A program made the translations under genes and the position numbers. Positions 30,264 through 41,375 of a stretch of 64,000 nt of DNA are shown here, piece by piece. The notes beneath the pieces were generated by a model that was not told the origin of the DNA, did no database searches, and worked only from the letters and a program-made list of their open reading frames with translations. The stretch comes from Trichomonas vaginalis G3. Its lineage: Eukaryota > Parabasalia > Trichomonadida > Trichomonadidae. Location: contig NC_067205.1 in the NCBI RefSeq assembly GCF_026262505.1, positions 4,526,001-4,590,000 on the forward strand. The letters run 5' to 3'. Position 1 is the stretch's first letter; the number at the start of each line of letters is the position of its first letter.

Positions 30264-31217
30264 ATGTTTGCTTTCGCTGCACTTTCCCGCTCAGTGTTGA
30301 CAACACAGGCAGAAGAGAAGGCCTTCCTTGACTGGATGCGCCAGACAAACAACATTTTTGTTGGCGAAGAATTCCATTTCAGAAAGGGAATTTTCCTCAC
30401 ACACAAGCGTTTCGTTGAAGAGCACAACAGAAAGTCATCTTTCCGCTGCGGCCTTAACCAGTTCGCTCACCTTACACCATCCGAATACCAAGAACTCCTC
30501 GGCTACAAGCAAATGAAGCAGAAAGAAGAAGTTGAGTTCGCTCCACTTAAGAACTTCAACGCTCCAGACAGCTTCGACTGGCGTGAGAAGGGCGTTGTCA
30601 ACGCCATCAAGGATCAGGGCCAGTGCGGTTCCTGCTGGGCTTTCTCATCCATTCAGGCTCAAGAATCACAGTGGGCTATCCACCACCCAGGAGAGCTCTA
30701 CGACCTTGCTGAGCAGCAGCTCGTTGACTGCGTTCACGACTGCTTCGGCTGCAACGGTGGAAACGTTGGCTGGGCTTACACATGGGTAAAGCTTTTCGAG
30801 CACGGCATGTTCATGTTACAGAAGGACTACCCATACACAGCTAAGGATGGCAAGTGCGCTTTCGACAAGTCTAAGGGCATCACAAAGATCACAACACACA
30901 AGAAGGCTTCACACGATGAAGAGGCTCTCAAGACATCCGTTGCAGAAAACGGACCACACGCTATCGCTATCGATGCTGGCCACGATTCCTTCATGATGTA
31001 CGAATCTGGTGTTTACGAGGATGCTTCCTGCTCTTCTTCTACACTCGACCACGCTGTCGGCCTTGTTGGCTACGGTGTTGACGGAGACAAGGACTTCTGG
31101 CTCGTCCGTAACTCATGGTCCACAACATGGGGTGAACAGGGCTACGTCAGAATCCGCCGTAACTACCACAACATGTGCGGCGTCGCTTCTGAACCAATGT
31201 TCCCAGTCGTTGAATAA
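30264..31217 (+). CDS. Papain-family (cathepsin L-like) cysteine peptidase
   Basis: 317 residues from [14 protein letters not shown]; the longer open frame upstream is intergenic. The I29-type propeptide covers ~15-98, with a GLNQFAHLT block in place of GNFD. The mature enzyme begins near residue 100 ([11 protein letters not shown]). Gln118 (oxyanion hole), catalytic Cys124 (QCGSCWAFS), His263 ([11 protein letters not shown]) and Asn283 (RNSWSTTWG) are all present, so the enzyme should be active. No classical signal peptide is seen apart from the short hydrophobic start, as in several trichomonad peptidases. The gene is much richer in G and C at third positions than its neighbours, which suggests high expression. 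Trichomonad enzymes of this clan act in lysosomes or are secreted. The stop is TAA plus A. Confidence 0.95.
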   Translation: MFAFAALSRSVLTTQAEEKAFLDWMRQTNNIFVGEEFHFRKGIFLTHKRFVEEHNRKSSFRCGLNQFAHLTPSEYQELLGYKQMKQKEEVEFAPLKNFNAPDSFDWREKGVVNAIKDQGQCGSCWAFSSIQAQESQWAIHHPGELYDLAEQQLVDCVHDCFGCNGGNVGWAYTWVKLFEHGMFMLQKDYPYTAKDGKCAFDKSKGITKITTHKKASHDEEALKTSVAENGPHAIAIDAGHDSFMMYESGVYEDASCSSSTLDHAVGLVGYGVDGDKDFWLVRNSWSTTWGEQGYVRIRRNYHNMCGVASEPMFPVVE

Positions 31218-31635
31218 AAAAATTAAAATTTAGGTTTCTTGCGAATCATCTAAGAATTTTAATGTGTCTGAACTTTTTAATATCATTTAAGTTCTTTTGG
31301 TTAAAACTTAAACAATTAACATCAAAAATGAATTTGAAATTTTGAAATTAGCTTTGATATCAACAAATTCAACGAGATTTAATTTCAAAACAAGAGTGAG
31401 CTGATATTTTGAAACTGAATTTCCTGATTGAAGCAATTAATACAAAGACGTGCTCAATTATTTGGTAATTAGAATGAAAATATTGCCTAATTATATCTAC
31501 TTGGCTCATATTAATATTTGTGACACAGCATTTTGAATTTATTAATGTAATTTAGGCAAAATTGAAAAAGAAATTTGAATTTTGAAATAGCAAAATAAAC
31601 ATTTATAAAATAAACAAAATATAAATAATAAAATA
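31218..31635. other. Convergent intergenic region, nothing recognised
   Basis: 0.42 kb of AT-rich sequence between the 3' ends of the peptidase and HECT genes. Confidence 0.6.
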
Positions 31636-34600
31636 TCAAGAGTTCTCAAATGTTCCTGTGTATTCGATTGCCTGAAGTAATTTTCTGTGGAAAACTTCAG
31701 CGCTGCTGTATTCTTGAATGTGGAGTCTGTAGAAACAAGTACTTGCAGAAGGAAGATTTGTATCTGGTGCAGGTACTCTGTTGTAGTCCACAATCAAGAA
31801 CGGATACTTTGCATTCGATGGAATCTGTGTTGTTCCTGTAGCGAATTGCAAAAACTTTCTTTTTTCTTGTTCAGAAAGTCTAGAAATGACTGTCCAAAAG
31901 ATATCAATCATCTTTCTTGGAGCACCTTGGAATTCAGTCAATGCTCTGAGTTTAGAAACAGAAATAGTTCTGTCTCCACAAGCCAAGAATTCGAGTAATT
32001 GAGGAGTAACAAAAGGAGGTGGAGCCAAATCAAGGGCTTTCCAAAATCCATTTCTTATTAATAACAAAGGAGTCAACAATTTCTGGATTCTCAATGAATT
32101 TGCAGAAGAAATAAATCTTCCTGCACTTCCTTGGTTCAATGATTTGGACGAGAAACTGAAAACAGAGACTTCTTCGCCTCTTATGTTTTTGATTTTGTTG
32201 TGGTTGTTTCCATACAATTCTTGGAATTGTTGTGGAGTCTTTTCTTTACTGTCTTTCTCCAAATTAGTTACGAAATCTTTATATTCGTTATCAATTGAAA
32301 AAACATCATCAATTGTGATTTCTCCCGTAACTAAACAAGTCCAAAAGAAAGGAGGGAAAGTAAATGGCTGAACCATTCCTGTTCTAATAGAAATAGCTAT
32401 TAAACAACCAACACTTTCATAGATATGGGATGTTCTTCCCCATTCACTTATTGGATTTGGAACAATGCATTCTCTAAATGAACCTCTGTGATTCACGAAA
32501 TTTGGTGTTGAAACAAACAAACCAATGTTTGGATCACAAATGTCTTTAGCCAATTCAGAGGCCAAGTCGCGGCTCAATCCGCCACAATCTATACCTCTTT
32601 CTCCTTCGAATGTTACATGGAAAGGATCTGTTGGAGATCTGAACATCCGAGGTGAAGTATAAGCTCTGGCAAATTGGCCGATCATTGAATCACTTAATTT
32701 CTTGGAAACTCCGGATCTTACTGACAATCCAAGTTGTCTATTGATTGTCACATTAGTTCTTGGTCCATCCGATTTAGATATGAAGAATCTAAACTTCTGA
32801 GTCAACGTCAAAACAGAAATGAATCGAGAAAATTGTGAAAATGAACTTTCATTTACAACATCTTCATGGAAATAAACATACCAATTGAAAGCCAAAAGAA
32901 AACGAGATCTCAAACAAATCATGTGCAATTCTTTGTCAAGATTCAATTCCAGGAATCTTATTGGGTTCATAGCAAATGATAAATTGTATAAATCTTGCAA
33001 TCTTTCTATTGGGAAAAGTGACAAAATATTTTGATCGTCACTTTCATTGAATTGGGAATACATGACTTTTATGTCATTTTCGAACTTTTCTCTGTTACTT
33101 AATAAGATGTTTGCTGCATCTGCTGACTGAACACTACAGAAGAAATAGAATTTCATGTTGGAAATTACATCACTTTCATCGAATTTTATGAAAAACTCTT
33201 TGTTTGGAGGAGAAAAGTCAGAATTCATTGAAATTCTAAATGAATTTGACATTTCTGAATTTGTTGCGCATCTGATTGTCTTCTTTATAACATCAGGAGC
33301 AGAAGCACACAAAGTTACTTTGTAAGGAATATAATTAGAAGTGAAAGTAACTTTCAACAAATTTTGATTAAGAATTTCAAATTTTGTTGGTGGAAAAGTT
33401 ATGAAAGAAAACAACCAATCAGTAATAATCAAATAAAAAGGATAATCAGTCAATGTCTTGTAAACAGTTAATATTCTTTGTATTATACTAAATTCTCTTT
33501 GCGAAAGCATTTTCTTCATATCTTTTCCGAGAATTGATTCTGGAAGTTTCAAACCTTCAGCATCATTTCTCATTTTCATATTCCTGAGATTACACCATGA
33601 TGGGAAGTAACTTGACAAATTCATTAATTCCATTTCTTTTCGCATATCTAAATGTGATCTCACGAAACTTTCAAATGAATTCGAAATTGTTTTACAAAGC
33701 GGCAAAACATGATTAATAACAGAAAGATATTCATCATTAATGTCAACTGCTTGTATTTGCAATTTGTTTGTTATAAAAGATAATACTTCTTGAGAATGGG
33801 AATAAAAGAAAGGACTTCTTCCCAAAATTGCCATGTAAATATTTGACATAAATTCTGCCAAAGATTTTGATTTCCATTGGAAAATTGATTTCTTATCTTT
33901 TGAAATGAAAATAACAAAGTATTTCATAGCGATTGCCAAAGAAAAGAAAGTATTAAACAAAGAAACATTTGTGTTCTTAAATATAGGTAATCTTACACAG
34001 TTTTTCTTTGAATAAGAAATAGAATTTCCTGGAACAAAAGTATAATTAACAAAATCAACTTCGTAGTTTTGTGGGAAAACACTTCCTTTGATTTTTGGTG
34101 CCAAAATATTTCCAAAACCTAAATCAAAACATACCCATCCTGCGGCATCACTTTTATAATCTTCATTGATTAAAAGTGATGAATTTACATAATAAGGATT
34201 TTGTTGAGAAACAAAATGATTTTGAGGAGAAGAAAACATCTTAAGAATGTAATTAAACCATATATCTTTGAAAGTATCAAATCTGTCATCAATGAATTCA
34301 ATCAAATTAATTAAAGAATGATGATAATCATATAAATTATTAGGAATAGAATAATTCGAATCCAAAACAGATAAATCGAAATCAATTGGGGATTTTGATT
34401 GTTCGTAGTTATTGTATTTAAATGGTTCAACAATAACTAATAAATGGTTAACGAAATCAATCAAATTCTCCGAAGTAAAATTGAAATTAACCAAAACATT
34501 ATTGACAAAATTACTCGAAATTAATTTTGTCAAAATAAAAGTTGTTATTTCATGTTTGTAAGCTTCGCAAACGCCGCCAATGAATGTGTTAATGACGTCA

Positions 34601-37600
34601 TTTGGCATTTCACACATATTCTCGAAGTGTAAAGGTGGACAACCTTGGAAACCAACAATATTTGCATCATTTTGTCTCACTTTTTGTATTTGGCCGGATA
34701 CAGGATCAACTTTAAAATAAAACGGCATCGCGACAGGAGAACTGAAAATGAATTTTCTAGTTTGAGAATAAACGAAACTAGAAATTGACATCTTCAAATA
34801 AGAATTCGTTGGATTAATGTTCAAATTACTGAACTTAACACACTTAGAGATATTTAAATCAGTAGCTGTGTTATTAACAATTGTTTGATGATAACCACTC
34901 ATAATACTAAAGAAACCATTTGATTTCGTGTTTTCCGTTGAAGAAACTCCACTTTTTATCAATGAAAAACTTTGTTCTTGTTCAGCAAATTTGTCATTCG
35001 AAGTTATACCGAATATTCTATTTTTAAGTCTTCCAAAAACATTCGAAGGACTTTTTAGATGCTTCAAAGTCAAATTTAATTTTTGCATGTTTGGAGTTTT
35101 TGGAGTTAAACTCAATGAATATTCAACAGCGGAACTATTAGGAACAATAATAAAGAAAGAACATCTTGTATCAGGTAAAAATATCTTTCCTAATCTATTC
35201 TTGTTTCTTGAAGAAGCAATTCCTACTTTTTTAGTTTTAGGATTAAACATGAATTCAATTGTTTCATCTTCTGTTGTTTCATTCTTTAAAAATGGTTCCA
35301 TATTCAAGAAAAACATTTTTGCGGCACTTGAATACAAAACACATAATTCTTGATTCAAATCTATTGAATGCATAATGATTCCAAAGATAACATTAGTTTG
35401 GTTTTGTAGTTTGCAGCTGAAATAGCTTTGAACACTTGAATCCAAAACAGTAGACATGAAACAATGCATTGCTCTGTTTGTTTTTATTGAATTCGGTGTC
35501 AAAATAAAATCAGAATGGAAGATATATTTGCAAAAAGAAACATGTTCTAAATGTGGTTCTCTCGGTGAATTGCAAAAGATTCCATTTGATTCCCTTGACA
35601 AAGCCAAACTCAATAAAACTTTTACTTTAGATGAAAATTTTCGGAATTCAAAATCAGAAAATTTCTTCAAAGTAAAAGTTGAAGATAATTGTTGAGTATA
35701 ACTCAAGCCATTATCTGAATCACTTAAATAACTTTGCAAGCTATTCATAACAAAGAAAGATAATACACTATCAGAATATGACTGTGGTGCATTCATAACT
35801 TGTGTAAATAATCCTAATAAAACTAAAAAATGTGGAAACATTTCAACATCAAAACTCAAAAGTGACATTATTTCATATTCTTCGCTTAATTTAAGAGTTT
35901 GTATTGTTATTTCATTAGTCAAAGGTAACTGTATTACTTTGATTTCATCATTTTCTTCATTGATATCTAAAACAAAGTAATTTTGATCTAAAATCACATT
36001 TTTCGACAAAACAACAAAATTATTTGACAAAAGAATAAAAATTCCAACAATTTCTTCTATTTTTGATTGTTTTTGTTTGATTCTATCCATTACTTTCACT
36101 GTTATAAACTGAGTTAGTTCGTCTTTCGCTTTGGTTTCTGTTATCAAAATCTTTCTAAAAAGTGTCAAAACTTCATTTGCAATTGAAAACAAAATTTCTG
36201 GTGTTTTGCAATATCTTCCTAAAGAAAAAGACGAAACATGATCTTGGGATAACCAGTCGGGTAATATATCAGTCTTTGCACCGCAAAATACTTTGCCTAC
36301 AAAGTTAAACAAAACAGAGAAAAATTCTTCATTTTTGTCACTTTTTGTTATAATTGCGTAAAAATATTGCATCAAAACATGGAAATCGTCATTATTACAA
36401 AAGAACATCATCAAACTATCTTCTTTTTCGATTGGTGCATCAAAACCACTCATAACTAACATTGTTGCCAAATTTATGTCAAATGACAAATTATTTGGCA
36501 AATTTGACAACAAATCTGACATTGTTGATTTTTTATCTTTGTCTATTGTCAAATAACCCTTGTCATTAAAGAGCTGCATAGCTTGGAATGATAAAATTAA
36601 TGATGTCTTGAGTTGTTCTGTTGGAATCATGGATGAACATGAAATTAATTTTGTAAAAAGTGACACAAAAATATTCCATTTCAATTCATCTTTTTCTATA
36701 TCTTGAATAATGAGAAGCATGTTAATAACTAAAGGAGTAATTGTTGCGGCAGAAATCATTGGTATAGAGTTAACAAAAAGAGAAATTGTTTGAACAACAA
36801 TAGAAATAATTTCATCATTCAACAAATTCAATTTTCTCAAAACTTCAGCTGAAGTAATGAAATTCTTTTGTGTTGAGAAATAACCAAGGAAACAAAGTAA
36901 GAAAGATTGTGGCAAATTTTCAATTTTCATGAATGATTTGATTCCATCCAAAAACGATTTCAAAGAATCAACAATTTTCTCGATTTCTTTTTCATTTTCC
37001 AAATAAACACTTAAAAATTGTTCATTTGAAACAAAATCAACTAAAATATTCAAATTTTCTTCATTAAATTCAACTGATATTTTTTGTGACGATAGAAATG
37101 TCACTTTTTCTTCAATCATTCCAAAATATTTTTCATAATTTTGTTTCAAAGTTCTTTCTTCGTTTAAATTTGGATCAAAAGAATTTGTTTGTTGTTTTGA
37201 TTCTCTTAAATTGTTTCTTATCTTATATACAGCTTGAACAATTGATTTCAACCTCGGATCATACAAAGGAAAATTAGAAACAATGTTTTCAAACTGAGAA
37301 AATGACAAAGAAAGTGACAAAAACAAATCAATTTCAAATTTTTTGTCTTTCCCTTTGACAACTTTGTTCAAAGGATTTGGATTATTCTTATGTATTGTTT
37401 CTAAAATAATATTTCTATCAAAAGTGAAGTCAATGTCACTTTTTCTCTTATTGAATTTCAAAAGTTTGTAAATTTTTGTAAAACTTTCAATATTTGAAGG
37501 AGTATGGTTACTCAATGTTGTCAAACATTTGACGAAACAAACAAAAATTTTGTCAAACAAAAATATAAAATTATCTTGTTCTGGTGTCACTTTTTTCTTA

Positions 37601-40059
37601 ATTAATCCATTATTTTTTGTCAAATTTTGCATCAGATCAATAAATTTCCTTGTATAATCTCTAGCGAAATCAATGATGTCGCATAAAGGAACTAACAACA
37701 AAATAAACTTTTCAACAATTGCATAAAATGTCATATTCTTTGCATCTTGGTCAACTAAACTTAAGTTTGAAGAAATCAAAGAAAACAACAAATTAAAAAT
37801 CTCTTTTGAAACTGTTTTTATCATTGGATTGACATCTTTTTTCATGTGGAAACGTAATAATTCTCTATAAACAGCAGTCAAAAAAGAAACAACGAAATCT
37901 TCATCAACAAATCTCAGTTTCAAACTATTTTCAACAATATTGTTGAGTGTTGGAATGAAATATAATTTGTAATGTTGTGGAGAAATGATGAAAGGATACA
38001 AAACAGAGTTTTGTAGTTTCTCAATTATCATTGTAAATTGAGATATCGTTAAGTTATGAAAAAACAAACTAAAAACAGGAGAAATGAATTGTTCATTTCC
38101 ATAAAACAAATTCGTGAAATTATTCACTAAGAAACTTATTAAAAAATCATTCAATTCCTTGTATTCAAGTAAAATTTTTGCCGTGAAAATTAATGAGTTC
38201 AAAAACTCTTCATTTTGCTTTTTCTTTTCTATTTCTAAATTAATACCAATTAAACAAAACAAAACTTTGATACAAGTGAAATATTTTTCATCTTTTTGTT
38301 GATTAATCATTGACAAATAACTTGGAATAGCCAATAAAATGTCTTGGCTCAAATTCTCACCAGACAACAACTTGAAATAAAAAGGAAACTTATATAAAAG
38401 ATTCTGACAATTGATACCAATCAAAGGAAGAATTAAATTTCCAAGTAAAAATGGCGGAAACCAAAATAAATTTGATATTTTCAATGGTAAAAACTTTTGT
38501 AAATTATCACCGAAATAAAGATCACCAGGTAACAATTGTGTAACGTTTGGACTTAATGGTCCCTCATATTTATATTGGGTGACACCCCCTGAATTATCAA
38601 AAAGTGACATTGTATGAATTTTCTTGGAATATCCATCATAATTCAAAGAATAAATTGGGAAATCTAATAAAACGGTTTGGTCGCCGATATGATAACCGTC
38701 AAGCATTGAAAAAGATCTAATGAAATGGAGGTATTTGTCATTCACTTGTTTTTCGAACAAAATGAATTGTAAAAGAATTCCGTCACAGAATAAACATCTT
38801 GATGTTAGTCCAATAGGTAAAATATCTTTGTTAAATGGCTGCAATAACTGTAAATTACTTTTCTTAAGATGTAAACTATTCAAAAGAACCAATTTATCGT
38901 CTTGTAAAGTGAAAACATTTATATTTCCTTTGTAATATGAATAAATAAATGTTCCGTCGGATGTAAATGGTCGAGAAATTTTTGTTTTCGAATTTGAATA
39001 GTTTACATCGCAAAATTTTGAACCGAGAGGGAAAATTTCTAGGCCTTTTACATTATCGTTTGAAATCAACAGTAAAATATTTTTTGACAGAACTAATTCA
39101 ACAACTGATTTACGTTTATAAGGGGATTCTAGTTCCATGAATCTAAAATTCCTTTGTGTAATCTCTTCCGACATATCAATTATCAGTAATCTGTCTTGTT
39201 TCATGCAAAAGAAATTTTTCGATACAAATGCAGTGATTGATCTTGGATTTCTATCAGCAACTGTTAATTCATCGATGATAAACTTACCAATTATGTTGTT
39301 AGTTTTGAATAAATTCTCTGAATAAATGATGGGAAGTGGTAAATTTAATGAAGGAGTTGAAGCGCTGCCTTGTGCACGTAGAGAATTGCATCCTGCTTCG
39401 ATCATAAGTATAATGTTGCCTGTTAAATATGCCCAAAGGAACTCTGTTATTATGACTTCGGCATTTTTAGAACTTTGAGCCATTTTTTGTATTATTTCTG
39501 TAATGTCTTTGTTTTCTTGTGTTGTTCCTGCATTCATGTATATATCTTTCCCGCATATTTCTTTGACAAATTTTGGAAGTAGCTGTTCATTAGCGTTTTG
39601 ACAAAACAATTCTTGAGAAATTGTAGTGTTGAACGTGTATCTATCGAAATTATTTGTGTTTTCTAGCTGTATTGCTTGATTTATATCGTTTTGAAAAGTT
39701 TCAACAAATTTATCTGTGAAATAGTTGCATATATCATTATCAAATTTGAACAATTGGTACACAAAGTTATTTACACGATCGTTTTTGAATAAAACCTTTA
39801 GAACTGATGGTAAAATGATATTTTGCAGAACTTGGTCTTGATTTTTTGCATTTGTTAGATTTCTATATAGAGTAAATATGTCTATATAAAACGAATCAAG
39901 ATATTCTTCCTGTTTATCATCTTCAGAAAACTTATATTCGAATTTAATTTCCTTTGTTGAAGCAAATAATGATACAGCAAAGATTTCTGGTTCACCAGGA
40001 TTCAGAAATGCACTGATGTGTGTAGCACCTTGTGCACTTGCTGAACCTTGGTTACCCAT
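31636..40059 (-). CDS. HECT-type E3 ubiquitin ligase, giant
   Basis: 2,807 residues starting MGNQGSASAQGATHISAFLN. The long N-terminal part is helical and armadillo-like, with a beta-rich segment near 270-480 (RLLIIDMSEEITQRNFRFME) that may be a propeller. The HECT domain occupies the last ~390 residues: FEGERGIDCGGLSRDLASEL at its front, PFFWTCLVTGE, then the catalytic Cys2775 in LPSASTCFYRLHI, 33 residues from the end as is usual. It should form a thioester with ubiquitin and transfer it to substrates that the N-terminal part selects. The start is close to the left edge of the virus-like element, within about 100 bp. Confidence 0.92.
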   Translation of the reverse strand: MGNQGSASAQGATHISAFLNPGEPEIFAVSLFASTKEIKFEYKFSEDDKQEEYLDSFYIDIFTLYRNLTNAKNQDQVLQNIILPSVLKVLFKNDRVNNFVYQLFKFDNDICNYFTDKFVETFQNDINQAIQLENTNNFDRYTFNTTISQELFCQNANEQLLPKFVKEICGKDIYMNAGTTQENKDITEIIQKMAQSSKNAEVIITEFLWAYLTGNIILMIEAGCNSLRAQGSASTPSLNLPLPIIYSENLFKTNNIIGKFIIDELTVADRNPRSITAFVSKNFFCMKQDRLLIIDMSEEITQRNFRFMELESPYKRKSVVELVLSKNILLLISNDNVKGLEIFPLGSKFCDVNYSNSKTKISRPFTSDGTFIYSYYKGNINVFTLQDDKLVLLNSLHLKKSNLQLLQPFNKDILPIGLTSRCLFCDGILLQFILFEKQVNDKYLHFIRSFSMLDGYHIGDQTVLLDFPIYSLNYDGYSKKIHTMSLFDNSGGVTQYKYEGPLSPNVTQLLPGDLYFGDNLQKFLPLKISNLFWFPPFLLGNLILPLIGINCQNLLYKFPFYFKLLSGENLSQDILLAIPSYLSMINQQKDEKYFTCIKVLFCLIGINLEIEKKKQNEEFLNSLIFTAKILLEYKELNDFLISFLVNNFTNLFYGNEQFISPVFSLFFHNLTISQFTMIIEKLQNSVLYPFIISPQHYKLYFIPTLNNIVENSLKLRFVDEDFVVSFLTAVYRELLRFHMKKDVNPMIKTVSKEIFNLLFSLISSNLSLVDQDAKNMTFYAIVEKFILLLVPLCDIIDFARDYTRKFIDLMQNLTKNNGLIKKKVTPEQDNFIFLFDKIFVCFVKCLTTLSNHTPSNIESFTKIYKLLKFNKRKSDIDFTFDRNIILETIHKNNPNPLNKVVKGKDKKFEIDLFLSLSLSFSQFENIVSNFPLYDPRLKSIVQAVYKIRNNLRESKQQTNSFDPNLNEERTLKQNYEKYFGMIEEKVTFLSSQKISVEFNEENLNILVDFVSNEQFLSVYLENEKEIEKIVDSLKSFLDGIKSFMKIENLPQSFLLCFLGYFSTQKNFITSAEVLRKLNLLNDEIISIVVQTISLFVNSIPMISAATITPLVINMLLIIQDIEKDELKWNIFVSLFTKLISCSSMIPTEQLKTSLILSFQAMQLFNDKGYLTIDKDKKSTMSDLLSNLPNNLSFDINLATMLVMSGFDAPIEKEDSLMMFFCNNDDFHVLMQYFYAIITKSDKNEEFFSVLFNFVGKVFCGAKTDILPDWLSQDHVSSFSLGRYCKTPEILFSIANEVLTLFRKILITETKAKDELTQFITVKVMDRIKQKQSKIEEIVGIFILLSNNFVVLSKNVILDQNYFVLDINEENDEIKVIQLPLTNEITIQTLKLSEEYEIMSLLSFDVEMFPHFLVLLGLFTQVMNAPQSYSDSVLSFFVMNSLQSYLSDSDNGLSYTQQLSSTFTLKKFSDFEFRKFSSKVKVLLSLALSRESNGIFCNSPREPHLEHVSFCKYIFHSDFILTPNSIKTNRAMHCFMSTVLDSSVQSYFSCKLQNQTNVIFGIIMHSIDLNQELCVLYSSAAKMFFLNMEPFLKNETTEDETIEFMFNPKTKKVGIASSRNKNRLGKIFLPDTRCSFFIIVPNSSAVEYSLSLTPKTPNMQKLNLTLKHLKSPSNVFGRLKNRIFGITSNDKFAEQEQSFSLIKSGVSSTENTKSNGFFSIMSGYHQTIVNNTATDLNISKCVKFSNLNINPTNSYLKMSISSFVYSQTRKFIFSSPVAMPFYFKVDPVSGQIQKVRQNDANIVGFQGCPPLHFENMCEMPNDVINTFIGGVCEAYKHEITTFILTKLISSNFVNNVLVNFNFTSENLIDFVNHLLVIVEPFKYNNYEQSKSPIDFDLSVLDSNYSIPNNLYDYHHSLINLIEFIDDRFDTFKDIWFNYILKMFSSPQNHFVSQQNPYYVNSSLLINEDYKSDAAGWVCFDLGFGNILAPKIKGSVFPQNYEVDFVNYTFVPGNSISYSKKNCVRLPIFKNTNVSLFNTFFSLAIAMKYFVIFISKDKKSIFQWKSKSLAEFMSNIYMAILGRSPFFYSHSQEVLSFITNKLQIQAVDINDEYLSVINHVLPLCKTISNSFESFVRSHLDMRKEMELMNLSSYFPSWCNLRNMKMRNDAEGLKLPESILGKDMKKMLSQREFSIIQRILTVYKTLTDYPFYLIITDWLFSFITFPPTKFEILNQNLLKVTFTSNYIPYKVTLCASAPDVIKKTIRCATNSEMSNSFRISMNSDFSPPNKEFFIKFDESDVISNMKFYFFCSVQSADAANILLSNREKFENDIKVMYSQFNESDDQNILSLFPIERLQDLYNLSFAMNPIRFLELNLDKELHMICLRSRFLLAFNWYVYFHEDVVNESSFSQFSRFISVLTLTQKFRFFISKSDGPRTNVTINRQLGLSVRSGVSKKLSDSMIGQFARAYTSPRMFRSPTDPFHVTFEGERGIDCGGLSRDLASELAKDICDPNIGLFVSTPNFVNHRGSFRECIVPNPISEWGRTSHIYESVGCLIAISIRTGMVQPFTFPPFFWTCLVTGEITIDDVFSIDNEYKDFVTNLEKDSKEKTPQQFQELYGNNHNKIKNIRGEEVSVFSFSSKSLNQGSAGRFISSANSLRIQKLLTPLLLIRNGFWKALDLAPPPFVTPQLLEFLACGDRTISVSKLRALTEFQGAPRKMIDIFWTVISRLSEQEKRKFLQFATGTTQIPSNAKYPFLIVDYNRVPAPDTNLPSASTCFYRLHIQEYSSAEVFHRKLLQAIEYTGTFENS

Positions 40060-40310
40060 GCAATCAAAAAAAATTGCCTTCTCAAAAAAATATCGATAAA
40101 AAATTTATGTCGATTTGATAGGGGATACGGCTAAAACTCAATCTAGAAATAAAATAAAAAAAAGGGTAGTGGGGCTTCCAGGGGCTGCGCCCCTTCTAGC
40201 CCCGAAGATGTTTAGTATAAATGAAGTTTTTATTCGGAAAATTGTTAGTCTTCTTGGTCGAAAACATTATATAATGTTTCACTTTTCACAAATTATATAT
40301 GTTTTCATGT

Positions 40311-40615
40311 TTTGTCAAGACTTCTTCGTAAATGTTTTGTCAAGACTTCTTCGTAAATGTTTTGTCAAGACTTCTTCGTAAATGTTTTGTCAAGACTTCT
40401 TCGTAAATGTTTTGTCAAGACTTCTTCGTAAATGTTTTGTCAAGACTTCTTCGTAAATGTTTTGTCAAGACTTCTTCTTCGTAAATGTTTTGTCAAGACT
40501 TCTTCGTAAATGTTTTGTCAAGACTTCTTCGTAAATGTTTTGTCAAGACTTCTTCGTAAATGTTTTGTCAAGACTTCTTCTTCGTAAATGTTTTGTCAAG
40601 ACTTCTTCGTAAAAT
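40311..40615 (+). repeat. About 12 tandem copies of a 25-bp repeat
   Basis: The unit is TTTTGTCAAGACTTCTTCG plus TAAATG. Copies are almost identical; two have an extra TTC. The same unit recurs at 50.2-50.7 kb and, inverted, at 40.9-41.2 kb and 51.9-52.0 kb. Confidence 0.9.
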
Positions 40616-40619
40616 CAGA

Positions 40620-40880
40620 CAAAAATATATTTTAGGTGAAGAGGTGAGATTTCACCTGTTTTTTCACCTCATTTCTCACCTCTTGAATTTTCATGAAATT
40701 TACACCAAAAATATATTTTAGGTGAAGAGGTGAGATTTCACCTGTTTTTTCACCTAATTTTTCACCCTCTTGAATTTTACACCAAAAATATATTTTAGGT
40801 GAAGAGGTGAGATTTCACCTGTTTTTTCACCTAATTTTTCACCCTCTTGAATTTTCATGAAATTTACACCAAAAATATAC
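40620..40880. repeat. Three copies of a nested hairpin block
   Basis: Each block starts GGTGAAGAGGTGAGATTTCA and ends with TTTTTTCACC. AGGTGA-GATT-TCACCT forms the inner stem and GGTGAA/TTCACC the outer one. Copies start at about 40635, 40721 and 40798. Confidence 0.85.
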
Positions 40881-40894
40881 TACTAGGGTCATTT

Positions 40895-41230
40895 ACGAAG
40901 AAATCTCAACAAAGTCTTTACGATGAAATCTTGACAAAACATAGACAAGAAAGTTCATGAGAAATTAGATGAAGAAGTCTTAACAAAGTCTTTACGAAGA
41001 AATTCATGAAAATTCAAGAGGTGAGAAATGAGGTGAAAAAAGAGGTGAAATCTCACCTCTTCACCTAAAATATATTTTTGTCTGATTTTACGAAGAAGTC
41101 TTAACAAAGTCTTTACGAAGAAGTCTTAACAAAGTCTTTACGAAGAAGTCTTGACAAAGTCTTTACGAAGAAATTCATGAAAATTCAACGGGTGAGAAAT
41201 GAGGTGAGAAAACAGGTGACATCTCACCTC
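40895..41230 (-). repeat. Inverted arm of the 25-bp repeat and hairpin block
   Basis: TTTACGAAGAAGTCTT(A/G)ACA units and one GGTGA/TCACC hairpin block run in the opposite direction to 40311-40880. Together they make a large imperfect palindrome at the left end of the element. Confidence 0.8.
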
Positions 41231-41375
41231 ATATGTCCTTACTGAAAAAGTATGTGTTCCATCTGAAGTTCTTATATACGGGTCTTCCAGGAGCTTTTCA
41301 CAAAATATATATGTTTTCATGTTTTGTCACTTTTCTGTCACTTTTCAGGGAAAAAACATTTTTATTGTATATAAA

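Noticed and set aside
40115-40381. 88-codon frame ending in repeated CFVKTSS
   Set aside because: Lies across the 25-bp repeat array and the element edge; no coding character.
40311-40615. CRISPR-like array of 25-bp repeats
   Set aside because: There are no unique spacers; units are directly adjoining, and the host is a eukaryote.
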